From: Bursaphelenchus xylophilus
Lineage: Eukaryota; Nematoda; Chromadorea; Rhabditida; Aphelenchoididae
Reading direction: 5' to 3'
DNA: 64,000 nt
Assembly (NCBI GenBank): GCA_904066235.2
Contig: CAJFCV020000001.1
Span: 10,845,291 to 10,909,290, forward strand
Shown here: piece by piece, positions 1 to 11,704 of the stretch
Numbering within the stretch: position 1 is the stretch's first letter
How the letters are laid out: each line of letters starts with the position of its first letter
The notes under the pieces: model-generated
What the model was told of the DNA's origin: nothing
Database searches by the model: none
What the model saw: the letters and a program-made list of their open reading frames with translations, nothing else
Translations under genes and position numbers: made by a program

Positions 1-99
1 GCTCACACTGCTGTTTTTGCTCGAATGACGGCTTCGACCGCACTGTATGCACAAAGCGTATCCCCAAAGTAGAGTAGTAACGGCCAGAAGGAGGAGCAT
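1..99 (-). CDS. Partial secreted protein, N-terminus only
   Basis: The minus strand has an ATG at 99-97, open to the window edge (33 codons). The peptide starts with a typical signal sequence (MLLLLAVTTLLWGYA), followed by CIQCGRSRHSS. A hydrophobic leader followed at once by a CxxC pair is seen in Ly6/uPAR-type small secreted or GPI-anchored proteins, but only a few residues are visible, so that family is a guess. A longer minus-strand frame over the same bases lacks a leader and looks like a shadow. The remainder lies left of the window. Confidence 0.4.
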   Translation of the reverse strand, partial: MLLLLAVTTLLWGYALCIQCGRSRHSSKNSSVS

Positions 100-550
100 T
101 TCTGGTCGAGAACCGGTCGATTGATTGAAAATCCGAGGGAAATGAGTTGCGAAATGTAATGGACGACCGATTTCCGAGTGGAGTTTACCAATTCATCCTT
201 TTTCGAGGGCGTAAATTTTCTTCAGTAAATTTTCTACCGTAACCACATCGAAACTTTTTGGAAGCCCTCAAATTTCGGTCCGAAAACAGCATCTACAATC
301 AAATACCGATACCAATTTGATGCAGAATTTACCACTGTTTCCGAATAAGGCACAAAATTTTATTGAAACAGTCAATCTTTTGGCGAGAAAGGAGATTTTT
401 CGAAAATCTATGAGGTCCGTAAACTATGTATAAATCTTGATTTTTTCCATGTTACAGTAATCTTAGAGGGTTCGGCAGAATTTCACTGTTCAGCACTATT
501 TAAACGCCATATATTTCAATTGCCAACACCAGCACTAGGCTTCCATTAAC
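100..550. other. Intergenic, no gene seen
   Basis: AT-rich sequence with no convincing frame. It ends at a 9-bp sequence, TCCATTAAC (542-550), which is the left copy of the target duplication of the foldback element that follows. Confidence 0.5.
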
Positions 551-1749
551 CGCATCAGGACATTTCCGGAATTTGGACACTTCCGGAATGGCGGAATAGT
601 GACACTTCCGGAATGACGGAACAGTGACACTTCCGGAACCGGGGAAAAATCAAAGAAGAGGCTTAGACCTGCCATCTGAACCATCTGACTGGATTTATTG
701 TTATTAATCTCAAAAATTTTGTTATTTTTTTCTGATTGTTACTTTTTTCTTAAGTAGTAGTGTTAAAAAGTAATTTTTCGATTTTTTCTAAAAATACTCG
801 ATTTAGGGGTTTTCAAGGTTGCTGATTTCGAATATCGGGTTCATTTTTTCTGAACTTTACTAGTTTTCCTTAAGCAGTAGTGTTATAAAGTAATTTTTTG
901 GAATTTTTCCAAAAATACTGGATTTAGGGGTTTTCGAGGGTGCTGATTTCGAAAACCATGTTAGCTTTCCTCTTTATAGTACTATCTGGTACTATACAGT
1001 ACGAGGTGAAAATATGGCTTTTGGCGTTAATGGTGTTGTTTTGATGCTTAGTACTCCTCAAAAACACGTTTTAAATAACTGGTACTGTTTAGTACTGTCT
1101 GGTACTATGTAGTACATGGTGAAAATAGGAGTACTAAGCAACAGAACAACACCACTAACGCCTAAAGGCCAAATTTTTACCTTGTACTACATAGTACCAG
1201 ACAGTACTAAACAGTACCAATTATTTAAAACGTGTTTTTGAGGAGTACCAAGCATCAAAACAACACCATTAACGCCAAAAGCCACATTTTCACCTCGTAC
1301 TGTATAGTACCAGATAGTACTATAAAGAGAAAAGCTAACATGATTTTCGAAATCAGCACCTTCGAAAACCCCTAAATCGAGTATTTTTAGAAAATTTTCA
1401 AAAAATTACTTTATAACACTACTGCTTAAGGAAAACTAGTAAAGTTCAGAAAAAATGAACCCGATATTCGAAATCAGCAACCTTGAAAACCCCTAAATCG
1501 AGTATTTTTAGAAAAAAATCGAAAAATTACTTTTTAACACTACTACTTAAGAAAAAAGTAACAATCAGAAAAAAATAACAAAATTTTTGAGATTAATAAC
1601 AATAAATCCAGTCAGATGGTTCAGATGGCAGGTCTAAGCCTCATCTTTGATTTTTCCCCGGTTCCGGAAGTGTCACTGTTCCGCCATTCCGGAAGTGTCA
1701 CTATTCCGCCATTCCGGAAGTGTCCAAATTCCGGAAATGTCGTGGTGCC
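551..1749. mobile_element. 1.2 kb foldback (palindromic) element with 9-bp target duplication
   Basis: The left half is repeated almost perfectly in reverse complement in the right half, with the centre near 1140, so almost the whole element can fold into one hairpin. The outer arms carry tandem TTCCGGAA-type repeats (ACACTTCCGGAATG). Inner arms carry a module with GGTGCTGATTTCGAAAA and CTTAAGCAGTAGTGT, and then GTACTA-rich tracts. TCCATTAAC flanks both sides (542-550 and 1750-1758), an apparent 9-bp target-site duplication. Long inverted arms with a 9-bp duplication recall Mutator-type or foldback elements. No transposase is encoded, so it would be non-autonomous. Confidence 0.8.
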
Positions 1750-1983
1750 TCCATTAACATGGCCAAATATTAAGCTACTCGTCCAACATTTCATGACGAT
1801 ATATTTTTGACAAAACTGTTATTAAAACGTCACAAATTCCCCATACCTTCCACTCAAGCTTTTTCAAATCCAGCAAACTTATCGACCAACCAAAAAAATG
1901 ACATAAATTTATATTACACATGACATGAAATAATTACTATTATAAAAACGGCAATATAAATAAATACAAAAATAAGATCATGA

Positions 1984-4263
1984 TTATTCACTGTCTTCTG
2001 AGTCCTCTTCCTCCTCATACTGTTCATTCTGATCCTCGTCTCTTTGCTCTTCTTCATCTCCATCGGACTGTTCATTTTCTTGATTACTGTCTTCATCATC
2101 GCTGTCCTCCTCCCGATTTTCAATTCGCTCATTCTCCTCTTCATTTCCTTCGATTTCATCATTGGAATCGTCATTTTCCTCCCATTCTTCTTGATGATCT
2201 TCTCCATTTTCCAACTCATACTTAATGTTGGCCAAATTGCCTCGGCCATTTCCTACTTCATTTGAAAACACGTACTCATCGACTCCATCATTCGTACTCT
2301 CATCGAAACCCTCTTTGATGCCCTCGTTCGAGCCCTCGCTTCTCGCAAATCCAACATTCGTTTGATCATCTACATCAATAAGCGAGTACTCATTTCCGTT
2401 TCCGTCGTTCGATTCATCCTGCTCAAGCTTGACCTTCTTCTCCGCAGTCTCTTCTTCCTTCTCTGCCTTTTGTTTTTCCTCTTCATCTCTTCTCTTTAGC
2501 AATTTTTCTCTCATTTCTTCAATTTCTTGTCGATTTGGGAACCTGACCGAAATTTCCGACAGTCCGTCGACGGTGACGCGGTCTGTGAAGTCAATGTAGT
2601 TCCAGTATTCATTAGAGAACCAACCAGTGTACTAAAATAATAAATTTACTCCAAAAAAGTGGGCAGAATCACCAAAAATATCACACTTACTCTGTCAGTC
2701 CTAGTGTAATATCGGATTGTCTCCGTTTGATCCGACTCTTTCGACGTTGTGCAAGTTTTGCTCTGATTTGGGACGAACTTGGCAAGGAGTTGATGGTTAT
2801 CCACCAGCCATATGAAATCATGATCTTCTTCGCTGAGATCTGAGTACCTGAGAAGGAAGCTGTTCTTCTGCAAAAAAATAATGCCAAAACTGCAAAATCA
2901 AAGATGTATGGCTAAAACACGATTACAGTTCCAAAAACGTCCCACTGAGATGAAAACTCCGCCCACCTAATCAGAAAAATATAGAAAAATTCCAATTTTT
3001 CTGATTTCATGTCGTGTACAACATAATTTTCCCCGAAACTCACCGGATAAGCCATATTTTCTCTTCGTTTTCTGCTTAGAGACACTTTGTAGAGGCTCTG
3101 CTTCTTTCCCTTTGGATCCGCATTTGGATCGACTTCTAAAATTACAGAATACAGCTGATCTTCACCATGGCCATACCTAAAACTCGAAGACAAAAAATAG
3201 AAAAACCTTACCTTTCTTTTTCCGTCCTCTCTTCTTTGGCACCTTAGGCTCTGGATTCGGATCCGCAGATTTGTCGACGTTCTTTCTCTTTGTATACTTT
3301 CTCTTTTGTCTTGGGGCTTCCGGCAACTCTTTTTTGATCGCCTTTAGGGCTGGCGTTTGCAGACTGACTGGGGGATTCGATGCATGAAGGCTTACTGGCA
3401 TCGCCCTTGAGTTGTGAACTAGCCCATTTGCAGCACTCAGAGGTTCATTTCCAGCACTTCTTTGACATTGATCTAGGTCTTGATGTTGCCGACCAAAATT
3501 CGATGGATAATGGTGCGACGGGTGGGCATAGCTCGATAGTGGAGCAAGATTCTGCAAGGGTGGTTCGGATTCCGGGTAATTCAAGTGTCGTAATCCATAA
3601 ACAGAGTCGGCCATTTGATTTCTGTATTGAGTTGATGTATAATATTGAGGAGTTGATGGAAGATAACCCGGCTGACCCAGCGGGGAATGATGGACAGATT
3701 CATGCACTCCGTAGCTCAAGTCTCTCAAGCCATAATCCGGGACTTGGCCGCGATACTGGCTTGGCGGATAATATTGACTTGTTGAATGGACATAGGACGA
3801 TGGCTGATTCAGAGGTGGATAAGGCTGAGGACGCATTGGCATTGACTGGAAGGCCTCTTGCTTGGCCGGCATTAGAGGCTGAAAAATCATTTTGGACAAA
3901 GTTGATAATGAGTTTGAATTGCGTAACATTGCACATTCAGAACTAACCTGACTAATCCCAGACACTGGAGCCATACTCATAACAGGTCGAGAGTCGTTTG
4001 CACCATAATGACTTCCACTCACTCCCATAGTATTGATATTGGGGTTGTAATCGCCATAAAATCCAGTAGGCACCTAAATTTAGAATCAAAAAGAAAAGGG
4101 ATAATTTACCTGAACTGGGCCTTGCGGAAGGCCGGAAGGCGCTTGCCAATATGACGGTCGTTGACTATTCGCTGAAAACAGTAATTTATTAGGGGGAAGT
4201 TAACGGATGTTACCACCCAACATGTTACCCATGATCAAACAGCTCACCTTTATTGTCTGACAT
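1984..4263 (-). CDS. Nuclear-type protein with basic patches and a long acidic tail, 634 aa
   Basis: Proposed exons on the minus strand: 4263-4248, 4171-4110, 4073-3948, 3878-3212, 3135-2927, 2867-2691 and 2631-1984, giving 634 aa. The N-terminal half is Pro/Tyr/Ser/Gln-rich (low complexity). Near residue 290 are basic clusters KRKYTKRK and KKRGRKKK, loosely like an AT-hook without the RGRP core. A folded-looking central part follows (FLLRYSDLSEEDHDF, GWFSNEYWNYIDF). The last 180 residues are Glu/Asp/Asn-rich. I do not recognise the central domain. A chromatin or transcription role is inferred from composition only. The stretch 3043-2967 looks like an intron (GTGAGT...TTAG), but removing its 77 nt breaks the frame while retaining it keeps the frame, so I kept it as exon. 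The gene is head-to-head with the helicase, with starts 420 bp apart. Confidence 0.75.
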
Positions 4264-4684
4264 GAATGATCAAAACAACCGGATGCTGAGCAGCGAAATA
4301 ACGAAAATAACGACAACATGGCAAACAATCGGCGGCTATTGTTGGTATACGAATTCCGGCATTTGCATAACTTGCAATTTGCAACCGAGAGAAAAGAATG
4401 ACCCGTGTCAAGTGTTCCTCTCAACCAACAAAAGATTAAAACAAAGGTTTATCAACTCATTTGCAGCGAATAACTAAGTTTAGGTTGAATATTGAAAGAC
4501 AGAAGGTAATTGACACCGAAAAATTTTGATTTACACCCACTGTACAGCCACTGACTTCCATTTTATTGAAGTAGTGCAACAATTGACACATGCGTCAAGT
4601 GTCTCTCTGCAATTTTATTTTTTGAGGGAAAATATTTTGTTTGGCTTCTTCCTGATTTCCTTGTAAATTTCGTAGCGTTAGGAC

Positions 4685-7058
4685 ATGGGAGAGATAAAAA
4701 CAGCTGGGCTCTACTTGGATTTTGATGGGTATGTTGTACTTTAGATTTTTATATTTTTTAGTTTGCCGGAATGGGACGATTTCTCTGATGAAGAAGACGA
4801 AGAGGTCAGCGAGGACGAAGAACAGCATAAACAGAAGCCAGAGGTTAGTCTGAAAGTTTTGGGGGAGCATACTTTCAAAGATGTCAAAAGTCTAACGTAA
4901 GTAATTTTATTCTTGTCCACTTTGTCTTTAGATCAGTTCCAAAGTGGGCAGAGAATGCTGTAGAATTTGATGGAAACATCCGTAAATCCAAAGGAGGCGT
5001 GCTGGAGTCTTACGAAGGCCTCGATCAGCAGCTTTTCGATGCTGTTTCCAAACAAATTAACAGTTGGTTTCCAGTTCAGAAGACGGTGCTTCCTCAATTG
5101 ATCAATGAGACAGTGAAAGCAACGTTGTTCCCGTCTCGGGATATTGCGATCAGTGCTCCAACAGGAAGTGGAAAGACGCTGTGTTATTTACTTCCAATTA
5201 TAAATTCGTTTTCCAAACCCAGACCCAAGGATAAGGTTTTTGCCCTTATTTTGGCGCCACTACCCGCGTTAGTCAGGCAAATTGCAAATGTAAGTGCTTT
5301 TTGGATCCTAAATTTTGTTCTGAATATGTTCTGAACAACTTTATTCTTTAGGAATTTGCCAAACTTAACGTCTTTAACACCAAAATCGTCGCTTTGAAGT
5401 CAAAGTTGTCATTTGAAGATGAGAAACGTATTTTATTTCCGGAGCAATCCGAAAAATCGGACGCGAATATCATAATCTCCACCCCAGACAGATTGATTCA
5501 ACACATTTTGGATGAAGACAACGGATCTTTCGATTTTTCGCAGCTCAGATACCTTGTTGTAGATGAGGCGGATGGAATGTTCATGCCGCGCGAAAATTTT
5601 TTGGATCTAATTGAAACAATGGCTAATTGTAAGTACTTTTTATTTATTTGTTCTTGTTTTTAGTGAGAAGAAAGTTGAAGTCGACAATTAAATTATCCAT
5701 GAGTTGCAGGTCCGAAAAATCATCCGATGAGTTACAAATCCTTAACGGACGGAAGCAAGAATACAAGACTCCAAAAGATTTTGGTCTCAGCGACTTTGTC
5801 ACTCGAGGCTGATAAGTTGCATGACTGGAATCTCCGTTGTCCGAAACTTTATAAAGCCAGTGCAAAGAAGGCCAAGGAGAAGAAGGTTGAAAACACCGAA
5901 GAAGGTGACAAAAAAGAAGAACCAATGGAAGTAGATGGTAATGAAGACATCGCCAAGTTTACATTGCCACAGAAATTAAAGCAGGAAGTGGTAAGAATAT
6001 CTATTATATTATCCTTGATATCAACCTTTTTTAGAGGATATGCAAGTCCGAATTCAAGCCGCTTTTGGTGTATAGATACTTGAAATGTAACCCGGAGTGG
6101 AAGAAAGTTCTCGTCTTTGTAAATACTATGTGAGTTTTATATTATTTTAGAGTTATATATGTTTAGGTAAACTGCTGATGATGTATAAACAAATTGATGA
6201 TTTCAGATCGAGTTCACAGCGATTAAAGATGCTACTGGAATATTTGTTAGGCACAGAGCTTAAGGTAGCCGAAATCTCTTCGAATATTTTTGGCAGAAGA
6301 CGGTTTCGACTTCTTCAAGGCTTCAAAAACGGAAATGTAAGTGGTTTTTAATTGTTTTCATTCGGAGTTTAGATCAATGTGGTGATATCAGCAGGAAGTC
6401 TGGGTCGAGGAATGGACGTGCCGGATATAGATTGTGTGATCAATTACGACATCCCGTCGGATTCACACGTTTATATTCACCGTGCCGGCAGAACAGCGAG
6501 AGCCGGGAAAAAGGGAACCGTTGTGACTTTGAGCACGAAAGAAGAGGTGAGTTGAGTTTTGGGGGCTAAGGTAGTACAACCCCCCAGTCCAGTTTAGCCC
6601 CCCATGACCCAGTACAACCCCCCTCGTCCGTTCTGAACCCCAAAATTTATTTCAAAGAATTAATCCAAGTTGCATGGTCCAGCACAAGCCCCCTACGTTT
6701 TAGATCAAACCCCCACTTACATTTTTTGTATTATTCTAATTTGTTCATTATGTTTGGGGTGTGAAACGGGCAAAACAGTGGGGGTTTGAACTACCTTTCG
6801 TGGGGGGCTGAACTACCGAAGCCCCGAGTTTTGCAACATGTGCAGAGGTTCTTGAAGTATAATTTATTGAAGGATGGCAATAATAATATTCGATTTTAGC
6901 GTCTAAAATTGAAGAAGAACTTGATCGCTGTCGGAATTTGGGATCCTGAAGCAGAGAACAAAGAAAAGGACTTGCAATTCATTGAGGAATATAAAGACCA
7001 GTACCAGAAGGCTCTAGATGCTCTAAAAGAACGGCTGGAGTCCATTGGAAAGAGTTGA
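4685..7058 (+). CDS. DDX51: DEAD-box ATP-dependent RNA helicase, DDX51/Dbp6-like, 550 aa
   Basis: Exons: 4685-4728, 4762-4896, 4932-5289, 5352-5628, 5710-5990, 6035-6129, 6207-6336, 6373-6546 and 6900-7058, which join in frame to 550 aa. Helicase motifs are in order: an FPVQ segment upstream of motif I, Walker A APTGSGKT (about residues 135-142), TPDRL, VVDEAD (about 249), SAT (motif III), the motif V region SAGSLGRGMDVPD, and motif VI HRAGRTARAG (about 476). The N-terminus is acidic. An acidic insert (KKEEPMEVDGNED) between the two RecA domains, plus overall motif spacing, fit DDX51, a nucleolar helicase for 60S ribosomal subunit assembly. The family assignment is from memory of motifs; other DEAD-box subfamilies are less likely. 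A MITE sits in the last intron. Confidence 0.88.
6562..6825. mobile_element. 264-bp MITE with C/G runs and 8-bp target duplication
   Basis: It lies in the last intron of the helicase gene. The ends are imperfect inverted repeats (GGGGCTAAGGTAGT and, on the other strand, GGGGCTTCGGTAGT). GAGTTTTG flanks both sides (6554-6561 and 6826-6833), an 8-bp duplication typical of hAT-type insertion. The interior has repeated CCCCCC/GGGGGG runs alternating with TAGTAC/GAACTA. Nothing in it is coding. Confidence 0.75.
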
Positions 7059-7277
7059 TTGTATTGTTTTACACATTTTTTATATTGTTATTGTTACTTG
7101 TTGAACTAAAATTTTCATGAATTTTGCAGTATTTTTGCGGAAATAGAAGAGAGTAGAGGGAAGAATAGCATTTTTGAGAGAAGTTCAGGTATTTAGGACA
7201 GTTTATTCATCACGTTTTAAGAATTATTTATCTTACACATGAGCTATTTTGACAAAAAACGAAGTCAGACTCGATGA

Positions 7278-7520
7278 TCATTGGTTCCCAGACCCTTCAA
7301 AGCCCTCCGTCTTCTCATCGATGTGGGCTGCCTCTGTCTCAACAATTGCAACAACCAAATCCTTGCTTCCGCTCCTGAAAACGGCCGGCAAACACTTGTA
7401 ATTCAGCTCCACTGGTCCAATTATGATCTCATCCCCAGCTCGCTTACATCGTAGAGGCACTGATCGGATTACGGTAGCCAGAAATATCAAACAGAGACCA
7501 AGAAAACAGAGTTTTGACAT
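7278..7520 (-). CDS. Small secreted protein, 80 aa, unknown function
   Basis: Single-exon frame on the minus strand, from ATG at 7520 to a stop at 7278. Residues 1-20 (MSKLCFLGLCLIFLATVIRS) form a clear signal peptide, followed by about 60 residues with two cysteines (in LRCKRAGDE and NYKCLPA), then an acidic tail. The tail could hold a dibasic-type processing site (CKRAG). I recognise no family. It could be a small secreted peptide precursor. The leader and the uninterrupted frame support it as a real gene; there is no other evidence. Confidence 0.55.
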   Translation of the reverse strand: MSKLCFLGLCLIFLATVIRSVPLRCKRAGDEIIIGPVELNYKCLPAVFRSGSKDLVVAIVETEAAHIDEKTEGFEGSGNQ

Positions 7521-8421
7521 GGTTTGGGAAGGGAGTCGCTGTAAAGCGGATCCGTTTCGCTTTCCGTCTGATTTCGGCGATTTTTTTGCGGATTCGGAAG
7601 CAGACGAGCAGGTGTATGGTAAAATGGGTTATTTCGCGGTGTCATCGTTCAAAACAAAGGGCAATCAGTTTCGAATTCTCGCGCCTTTGAACTGTTTATG
7701 TTGCACTTGACATGAAATGTCAAAATTGAAAATTTTTAATCAAGCTCTAGAAAATATGTCACGATGACGTTTTAGAAAATTAAGTTAGACCTATTATAGG
7801 CGAAATCTGAGATACGAAATCTACGATTGTCTTTGGAACAGCAGGATATTACTTCAAATCAAGTAGGTCATCATTATCTAAATCCTTCATCAGAAGGCTT
7901 GGGAAATCGTAAAATCTAATCAAAGGCTCCTTAATCGGAAGAAAAAAGCTCTGAGATTTTTATTAAGACAGATTTTTTTCTAACTACAGGCGATATCCAA
8001 TATTTCTAAGGAATTTTGTCGAGATTGTCATTTTTGAACCGTTTTATAATTTTTGTCTATAAATTCGGTCACAATGACCAATTTTAAAATATTTTTTTGT
8101 GTAACCACTGATTTACAGTCCTTTTTCTAATTTGGAAACTGAGATTCCCATGTTTTGATTGTAAATATCACAATTCCAAGATTTCATATTGATGTTATGT
8201 TCAATGTAGAAAAGACATATTTCGCAATTTCCACCGTAGCTGGAGGTTTGTCATCGCAGAAATAAATCATAGGCTCTATGGGCTTCAATTAAACTTCCAA
8301 ACATATAGATAATACTCATTTATTCCGCTGACATTACCGCCAACTCGTTTAAAAAAGTTATTGCAAATTCCCAGGTACCCGATTTATAGAGTTAGAGGGG
8401 GATGAGGTGTTGGTGAGTGGC
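7521..8421. other. Intergenic, no gene seen
   Basis: About 900 bp of AT-rich sequence upstream of the small secreted gene and downstream of the left cationic-peptide gene. It contains one copy of the dispersed GTCACGATGACG-type motif (7757-7770). No frame looks coding. Confidence 0.5.
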
Positions 8422-9185
8422 TTAACCGCGGTGTTTGCGTCCTCTGCGTTGTTTGCGTCCTCTGCGTTGCTTGCGTCCTCTGCGTCCACGACGTCCGCGG
8501 CGTCCGCGACGTCCACGGCGACCACGGCGGGCGGCGGCGGCACGGGCTACACGCTCATGGACGGCGTTGGCCTGGAAATGGAGAGATTAGAGAGTGAACA
8601 GCAAATGAATAATAGTTTTGCAGTGCCTTTTGATTTTAGAACTGCGGGTTCAAATTTTTCGGCTAATCCTCATGGGTAATAGAAAATTAATGCCATAATT
8701 GAAAGCTAGTATAATTTCATAGTAAAAAACCCTTAAAAAAAGCTATTCTATCGCATTTGCTCTTAGATAGCGTCCATTAAGATTAGTTAGGATATTGGGT
8801 TTGATGATTTTTTTGAAAGAAAAAAATTAGTCATCATGGTTAATATAACTGCTGTTTCTGGAGTCAAAATCAAACTTAATGGTCGCCTGTAAGGCCCAGG
8901 AGACTACAAAATTACTGAGCGTTAATTAATTTACCATTAAAGTGCTGCAGAAAATTTTAAAACGCGTTTATGCGCAAAAATAAAGCACGATAGGCACTAC
9001 AAGGTCCCAAGACTTCTAAAACCCCCTTATTTTTGCTCAAGTCAAATCGTCAAGTGTCTAAATCAACCTACAGCTCCGACAGCGGTGTTGGAGACCTCGA
9101 GGGCGTCGGTGTCTTCGGGCTGCTCGAAGGCGGCGACCAGGCCGACCAGAAGGACCAAGATGCAGATGATGTGGAACCACTTCAT
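8422..9185 (-). CDS. Secreted Arg/Gly-rich cationic peptide precursor, copy 1, 87 aa
   Basis: Two exons on the minus strand (9185-9072 and 8571-8422) separated by a 500-bp GT-AG intron. Exon 1 gives a signal peptide (MKWFHIICILVLLVGLVAA) and an acidic propart with EQPEDTDALEV. Exon 2 gives a short helical-looking linker (ANAVHERVARAAAA), then tandem RRG units and RGRKQR/RGRKHR units, ending KHRG. The mature part is about one half Arg, with Lys, Gly and some His and no Cys. Secretion plus an acidic propart and cationic tail resembles antimicrobial-peptide precursors; a nucleic-acid-binding or protamine-like secreted protein is an alternative. A TATA box lies 31-40 bp upstream of the ATG. A near-identical gene lies inverted at 13977-14730. 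Confidence 0.75.
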
Positions 9186-9215
9186 GACTGGATGCCGTCC
9201 CCCATCCAGAACCCC

Positions 9216-9225
9216 GTATTTATAC
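9216..9225 (-). promoter_or_regulatory. TATA box of cationic-peptide gene copy 1
   Basis: GTATAAATAC on the minus strand, 31-40 bp upstream of the ATG. The same ten bases sit at the same distance in copy 2. A strong TATA box with such a short 5' leader suggests a highly or inducibly expressed gene. Confidence 0.6.
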
Positions 9226-10231
9226 GGTCGGATCTTAAGGAAAAGGCGGAGTCTGCCGTCGGCTGATTGCCCGCACTTTTAAAAATCTTATCTCGCTTCC
9301 AACCCCAAGCCTCGAGGCAATTGCCGTCGTTGAAGCGAGGGAAACCAGTTCGCCAGTCAAAACAATTGAAACTCTTTTCATATAGATGTAACGTAATGGA
9401 AACGCGAATTCAAGTTTCATTATCAGTCCTACGGTAGGCCGAACGAGTCGCGGCGATTTGAAGCCCTTTCTTCAAAGAGATGGCGAAGATTAATGGATTT
9501 GGATGGAGGGGAGTTGGCACAATCTGCAACAAGTCTTTTTTTGGGTTTGTTTTGGAAGGGAAAGGGAGTTGCGCAATTCCAAAGAACATGACATACGAAA
9601 AAAGTCGGCGATTGTGACATTTGAGAAACCAATGATACAAACTTTTGATCAAGGGAACTTGGCTGTTGAAGTGGCCGTCTGAAATACGCCAAAGGGTGTT
9701 AAAACTGGACCGATTCTTTCTTCCTGGGCAAAAATTTTTAGTGTCCGGAAAAGCACGGAACTGGCAAATATTCGTGCCCTACCTAAAATTGCTTCTCTTT
9801 CTGACCGCTCTTCGTGTTTCATGTACTCTCTCGGTTGCAAGGTCCTTGAATATCACGGCTGCCCCTTGAAAACATCAGCTAAAACTTTCAAAAAAGACAC
9901 GATTTCCCGGCGGATGATTCCGCTTCTTTCCTACCACATACGCCACACAGCCTTCTTACAGTGGACGTCTTTTGGTATTCCTTTGGGACACCTGGCGAAT
10001 TTTTTTGTTCCTTTGCCGAAAAGTTTGTTGAGATCGCGAAATGACCGTGCTGACTTCCAGCTTTTCTCGAAGTGGTAGAGCATAATACGGCGAATATGAG
10101 TATGGTTTTTGACAGCCATTTTAATAACTAAACAGAGAAGATTATTTTTATCAAAAAAAGTTAACAAAACGTTAATTTTAACTAACAAAAAACGCGCCAA
10201 TAAAAACGCGGGATAATTATGCATTAACCTA
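9226..10231. other. Spacer inside the inverted duplication, no gene called
   Basis: Several frames of 60-97 codons exist, but they overlap on both strands, lack splice continuity and show no domain. The last 140 bp (about 10095-10230) are repeated inverted at 12256-12400. Confidence 0.45.
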
Positions 10232-11704
10232 TAGTGGCTGACAAAAATTTCTTTCCACCTTGTATCTCGGGAACCGCTGGGCCTAGAACCTCCAAATTCG
10301 GCATAGAAACATCCTGGGACAATCTAACACCATAACCAAAAAATCATATCATTTGATGCACTTTCAGTGCACTTTTTATCCAAAAGGCAAAAAACGGGAT
10401 GACAAAATTTTCTTTCCACTTTGGAAAAACGCTTGTAAATCATAAGCCAGAAGGCGCTAAGGCATGATTGTGGTATCGTTGTGTTCGCGAAGGAGTCCTC
10501 TCTTGATCCGTGTCACAATTTTACAATAGTTTTCGTTTGTTCGCCCTTGGGCGTCTGTTCATCGTCGCCTTGTCCGTTTTCAGCTAAACTCTTGGCCAGA
10601 AAAGCTCGCAGTAGGCCTAAGGAGACGAAACTGCCCTTATTAAATCTGGTATTTATGGTTGCAACATTGTTTACTCCGGCAGTAGAATTACATTTAATTT
10701 AAGCGTGTTGCATAGGAAAATGTGCACTTCCAGGGTTCTCGTTACCAGAAAATTACGTTATTATAGGAACACTGCAGGCAATTCAAGTAACTTTTTTGCT
10801 GATATGTTTTCTACGATACTACAGCCTTAAAAAATAGTGACAATTTTAGTCTCGGATGTCGCGTTTAGGTTTGAGCAGAAGAAAGATTCCGCATGTCCCA
10901 TGTGCAAAATTTGCAACCCTAAGCTTCCCGCGCAAGCAACTTGTCGTGCCAAAAACTTTAAAGGCAGGACAAAGTCAATGTATTAAGGCAGTCTGGTAGT
11001 CAAAAGTTCCAATGTGTCAAGCTTAAGTAATGCCAATTCCTCCCTGTCATATAATGCAACAACTTGCGTTACTAAAGACGACATAGACCAGAGGGGGGTA
11101 AGATAAGGTAGTAGATTTCAACACAGACTGTCGTATAATACCTAAAATGCGCTATATGTCTAGTAAACGCATGTTATTTGGACTTTTTCATTCTGTACAT
11201 AAGCGATTTTCTGGTTTCGCGAACCCTGGAAGTGCACATTTTACACTTAAATTGAATCTAATTTTACTGCCGGTGTAAACAATGTTGCAAACATAAATAG
11301 CAGATTTTTTAACGTCAGTTTCATCTCCTTGGGCCTTCTGCGAGCTTCTCGGCCACGAATTTGGCAGAAAACTGACAAGGCAACGATGGGCAGACGCCCA
11401 AGGGCGAACAAACAAAAGGTCCTGCAAAATTGTGCCACGGATCGAAAGAGGACTTCTTCGCGATCACAACGACACCACAATCATGCCATAGCGCCCTCTG
11501 GCTTATAATTTACAAGCGGTGGAAAGAAAATTTTGTCATCACGTTTTTGCCGTTTGCATAAAAAGTGCACTGAAAGTGCATCAACTGATATGATTTTTTG
11601 GGTGTGATGTTAGATTGCCCCATAATGTTTCTATGCCGAATTTGGAGGTTCCAGGCCCAACGGTTCCCGAGATAGAGGTGGAAAGAAAATTTTGTCAGCC
11701 ACTA
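10232..11704. mobile_element. 1.47 kb foldback element with TA duplication
   Basis: The ends are inverted repeats starting TAGTGGCTGACAAAA, flanked by TA (10230-10231 and 11705-11706). Each arm is about 500 bp; the arms 10232-10740 and 11210-11704 are near-complementary, including CCCTTGGGCGTCTG and its reverse complement. The spacer between them is unique. A TA target with TAGTGG ends suggests a Tc1/mariner-type, non-autonomous foldback. The arms contain no intact transposase. Confidence 0.75.

Noticed and set aside
3136..3176. Acceptor TTTTAG|GTATGG for exon 5 of the acidic nuclear protein
   Set aside because: It does not keep frame with the preceding exon; the acceptor at 3135/3136 (AATTTTAG|AAGTCG) does.
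3380..3946. 188-codon plus-strand frame
   Set aside because: It is antisense to exon 4 of the acidic nuclear protein gene, whose own frame is longer and joins in phase to neighbours.
5664..5709. Exon start at TTTTTAG|TGAG in the helicase gene
   Set aside because: That acceptor puts the next motif (SAT) out of frame; the acceptor GTTGCAG at 5709 keeps the frame and gives NCPKNHPMSYK.
8407..8679. Ala/Ser/Thr-rich plus-strand frame (90 codons)
   Set aside because: It is the complement of the Arg/Gly repeat exon of the cationic-peptide gene; repetitive codons create open frames on both strands.
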